Assembly (NCBI GenBank): GCA_024235735.1
Contig: JACKLU010000001.1
Span: forward strand, 434,001-498,000
DNA length: 64,000 nucleotides
Direction of reading: 5' to 3'
DNA from: Burkholderiales bacterium
GTDB taxonomy: Bacteria > Pseudomonadota > Gammaproteobacteria > Burkholderiales > Nitrosomonadaceae
Part shown: one piece after another, positions 62,604-64,000 of the stretch
Layout: every line of letters starts with the position of its first letter
Numbering within the stretch: the stretch's first letter is position 1
Translations under genes and position numbers: made by a program
The notes under the pieces: model-generated
The model's database searches: none
Seen by the model: only the letters and a program-made list of their open reading frames with translations
Told to the model about the DNA's origin: nothing

Positions 62604-63500
62604 TTAACCAAAACGGCCGGTGATGTAATCTTCCGTTAGCTGATGCAGGGGATTCATGAAAACACTTTCCGTCGTCCCCACTTCAATCAAATCACCGAGG
62701 TGAAAATACGCGGTACGATGCGAAACCCGCGCCGCCTGCTGCATCGAATGCGTCACGATGACAATAGAATATTCAGCGCACAATTCGCTCATCAGATTTT
62801 CAATGACAGCGGTGGCAATGGGATCCAGCGCCGAGCAAGGCTCGTCCATCAGAATGACTTCCGGATTCACCGCAATCGCGCGCGCGATGCATAAGCGCTG
62901 CTGCTGACCTCCGGACAAGCTGGTACCCAGCTGATCAAGCTGATCCTTGACTTCCTGCCAAAGACCCGCGTTTTGCAGACTGTTCACTACAATTTCATCA
63001 AGATCTGTTTTGTTCCGCGCCAGCCCGTGAATACGCGGCCCGAATGCAATATTCTCGTAAATCGATTTAGGAAACGGATTCGGCTTCTGGAATACCATGC
63101 CGACTTTCGCGCGCAATGGAACGACGTCAATGGCGCGGTCATTAACATTCAAACCATCCAGCCAAATGTCGCCAGTGATGCGGCAATTATCGATGGTGTC
63201 ATTCATACGGTTAAGGCACCGCAGAAAAGTGGATTTTCCGCAGCCGGACGGGCCGATCATGGCCATAACTTCATGCTGACCGATATCGAGCGTTACATTC
63301 TTTACTGCATGCTTGCTGCCATAATGCACATTAATATCCGTACAACGTATGCGCGGATTTTCAACAACAGCGGCGCCGACGGTCTGTCGATCCTCCCGCG
63401 GTACGGTAGCCGAGGAGGCGGCTGCCCGGGCGTGTTTTCTGCGCTCTCCCCTGCGGCGTTCGCTCGAAAAATTGAGTGGTTTTTCCAGTACGGTTGACAT
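62604..63500 (-). CDS. pstB: Phosphate ABC transporter ATP-binding protein PstB
   Basis: 298 residues. Walker A MIGPSGCGKSTF, signature SLSGGQQQRLCIARA and Walker B VILMDEPCSALD are intact. The first about 48 residues are a basic Ala/Arg-rich extension not found in the shorter enteric protein. It powers phosphate import with PstA and PstC. Confidence 0.96.
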   Translation of the reverse strand: MSTVLEKPLNFSSERRRGERRKHARAAASSATVPREDRQTVGAAVVENPRIRCTDINVHYGSKHAVKNVTLDIGQHEVMAMIGPSGCGKSTFLRCLNRMNDTIDNCRITGDIWLDGLNVNDRAIDVVPLRAKVGMVFQKPNPFPKSIYENIAFGPRIHGLARNKTDLDEIVVNSLQNAGLWQEVKDQLDQLGTSLSGGQQQRLCIARAIAVNPEVILMDEPCSALDPIATAVIENLMSELCAEYSIVIVTHSMQQAARVSHRTAYFHLGDLIEVGTTESVFMNPLHQLTEDYITGRFG

Positions 63501-63523
63501 GAATTTTCTCCTGAATTAAGCGA

Positions 63524-64000
63524 TTACCATCGGCGTTCAAGCTTTTTGCGCAGGATTACCGCCAGCGCATTCATGGCAATCAGAAATCCCAGCAACACCA
63601 TAATCGCGGCTGAAGTGCGCTCGATAAACGCGCGCTCCGGACTGTCAGCCCATAAAAAGATTTGCACGGGTAAAACGGTCGCCGGTTCAAAAATGCTGGA
63701 CGGGATATCGACAATGAACGCAACCATACCGATCATCAGCAAAGGCGCAGTCTCGCCCAAAGCCTGCGCCATGCCGATAATGGTTCCCGTGAGCATGCCT
63801 GGCAACGCCAGCGGTAATACATGAAAAAAAACCGTTTGCATTTTTGAAGCCCCCACGCCAAGCGCGGCTTCACGGATTGATGGCGGCACAGCTCTGAGGG
63901 CCGCGCGACTGGCAATGATGATTGTCGGCAGTGTCATCAGCGTCAGTACAAGGCCGCCAACCAGCGGGGCTGAACGCGGAAAGCTCATAAAATTGATAAA
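63524..64000 (-). CDS. pstA: Phosphate ABC transporter permease PstA, C-terminal part
   Basis: Open to the right edge, so it is cut by the window. The visible 158 residues contain the PstA core: APLVGGLVLTLMTLPTIIIAS, then RAVPPSIREAALGVGASKMQ (the EAA loop facing PstB) and membrane helices. A Met at 63988 is internal; the frame continues beyond it. It is 23 bases upstream of pstB. Confidence 0.95.
   Translation of the reverse strand, partial: FINFMSFPRSAPLVGGLVLTLMTLPTIIIASRAALRAVPPSIREAALGVGASKMQTVFFHVLPLALPGMLTGTIIGMAQALGETAPLLMIGMVAFIVDIPSSIFEPATVLPVQIFLWADSPERAFIERTSAAIMVLLGFLIAMNALAVILRKKLERRW

Noticed and set aside
1..64000. CRISPR array, tRNA, rRNA or prophage
   Set aside because: No evenly spaced repeats, cloverleaf-like segments, rRNA sequence or phage structural genes were recognised; the check was by eye, not with search tools.

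Overview
The window looks like a betaproteobacterial chromosome, most likely an ammonia oxidiser of the Nitrosomonas group. This is inferred from gene content: an AniA/NirK copper nitrite reductase, diheme cytochrome c4, the Thiobacillus/Acidithiobacillus-type glutamate-cysteine ligase, betaproteobacterial type IV pilus and biotin operons, and a probable V-type ATPase gene at the left edge. No rRNA, tRNA, CRISPR array, prophage or intact transposase was recognised. Most of the window is chromosomal housekeeping; the accessory material is at the left end (0-7.4 kb) plus one small MITE-like insertion near 56.9 kb.

Layout. 0-7.4 kb: start of a probable V-ATPase B subunit, a 1524-residue secreted multidomain protein (kelch-like head, then Ig-like and DNRLRE modules), a 0.8 kb gene-poor stretch with an IS-end-like motif, and a secreted beta-helix protein. 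7.4-11 kb: a small membrane protein and rpsO-pnp. 11-17 kb: three membrane-associated GTPases, a DUF502 protein and a DNA-deoxyinosine glycosylase. 17-24 kb: a long minus-strand series gshA-gshB-cysteine desulfurase, then nucleotidyltransferase-HIT-desaturase-phosphoglycerate mutase, running with very short gaps or overlaps into the glycosylase and two of the GTPases. 24-26 kb: nirK, with its own promoter and terminator, and apt. 26-34 kb: mpl, two polysaccharide-type glycosyltransferases, rdgB, rph, map and a SPOR-like protein. 34-40 kb: cytochrome c4, hemL, thiDE, rubredoxin-gloA and a PilZ protein. 40-48 kb: fmdB-like gene, aspS, nudB, the complete bioBFHCD operon, comF and trmL. 48-56 kb: pilMNOPQ divergent from the PBP1a gene. 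56-58.7 kb: a secreted tyrosine-phosphatase-like protein, a 141-bp MITE-like element, an alpha/beta hydrolase and an M14-type peptidase. 58.7-64 kb: a phosphate-starvation block with phoX, a PAS-like gene, phoU, pstB and pstA (cut by the window end), with 7-4-7 Pho boxes before phoX and the PAS-like gene.

How genes fit together. The gsh/desulfurase genes, gloA and rubredoxin serve thiol and redox metabolism; nirK and cytochrome c4 belong to respiratory nitrogen-oxide and electron-transfer chemistry; bioC/H plus F/D/B make biotin from malonyl-ACP; PilM-Q form the type IV pilus alignment complex and secretin; phoX, pst and phoU answer phosphate limitation. The least understood parts are the lipid-desaturase/nucleotidyltransferase/GTPase series, the glycosyltransferase fusion, the modular secreted protein, the PAS-like gene with four Pho half-sites, and the inverted repeats upstream of nirK.
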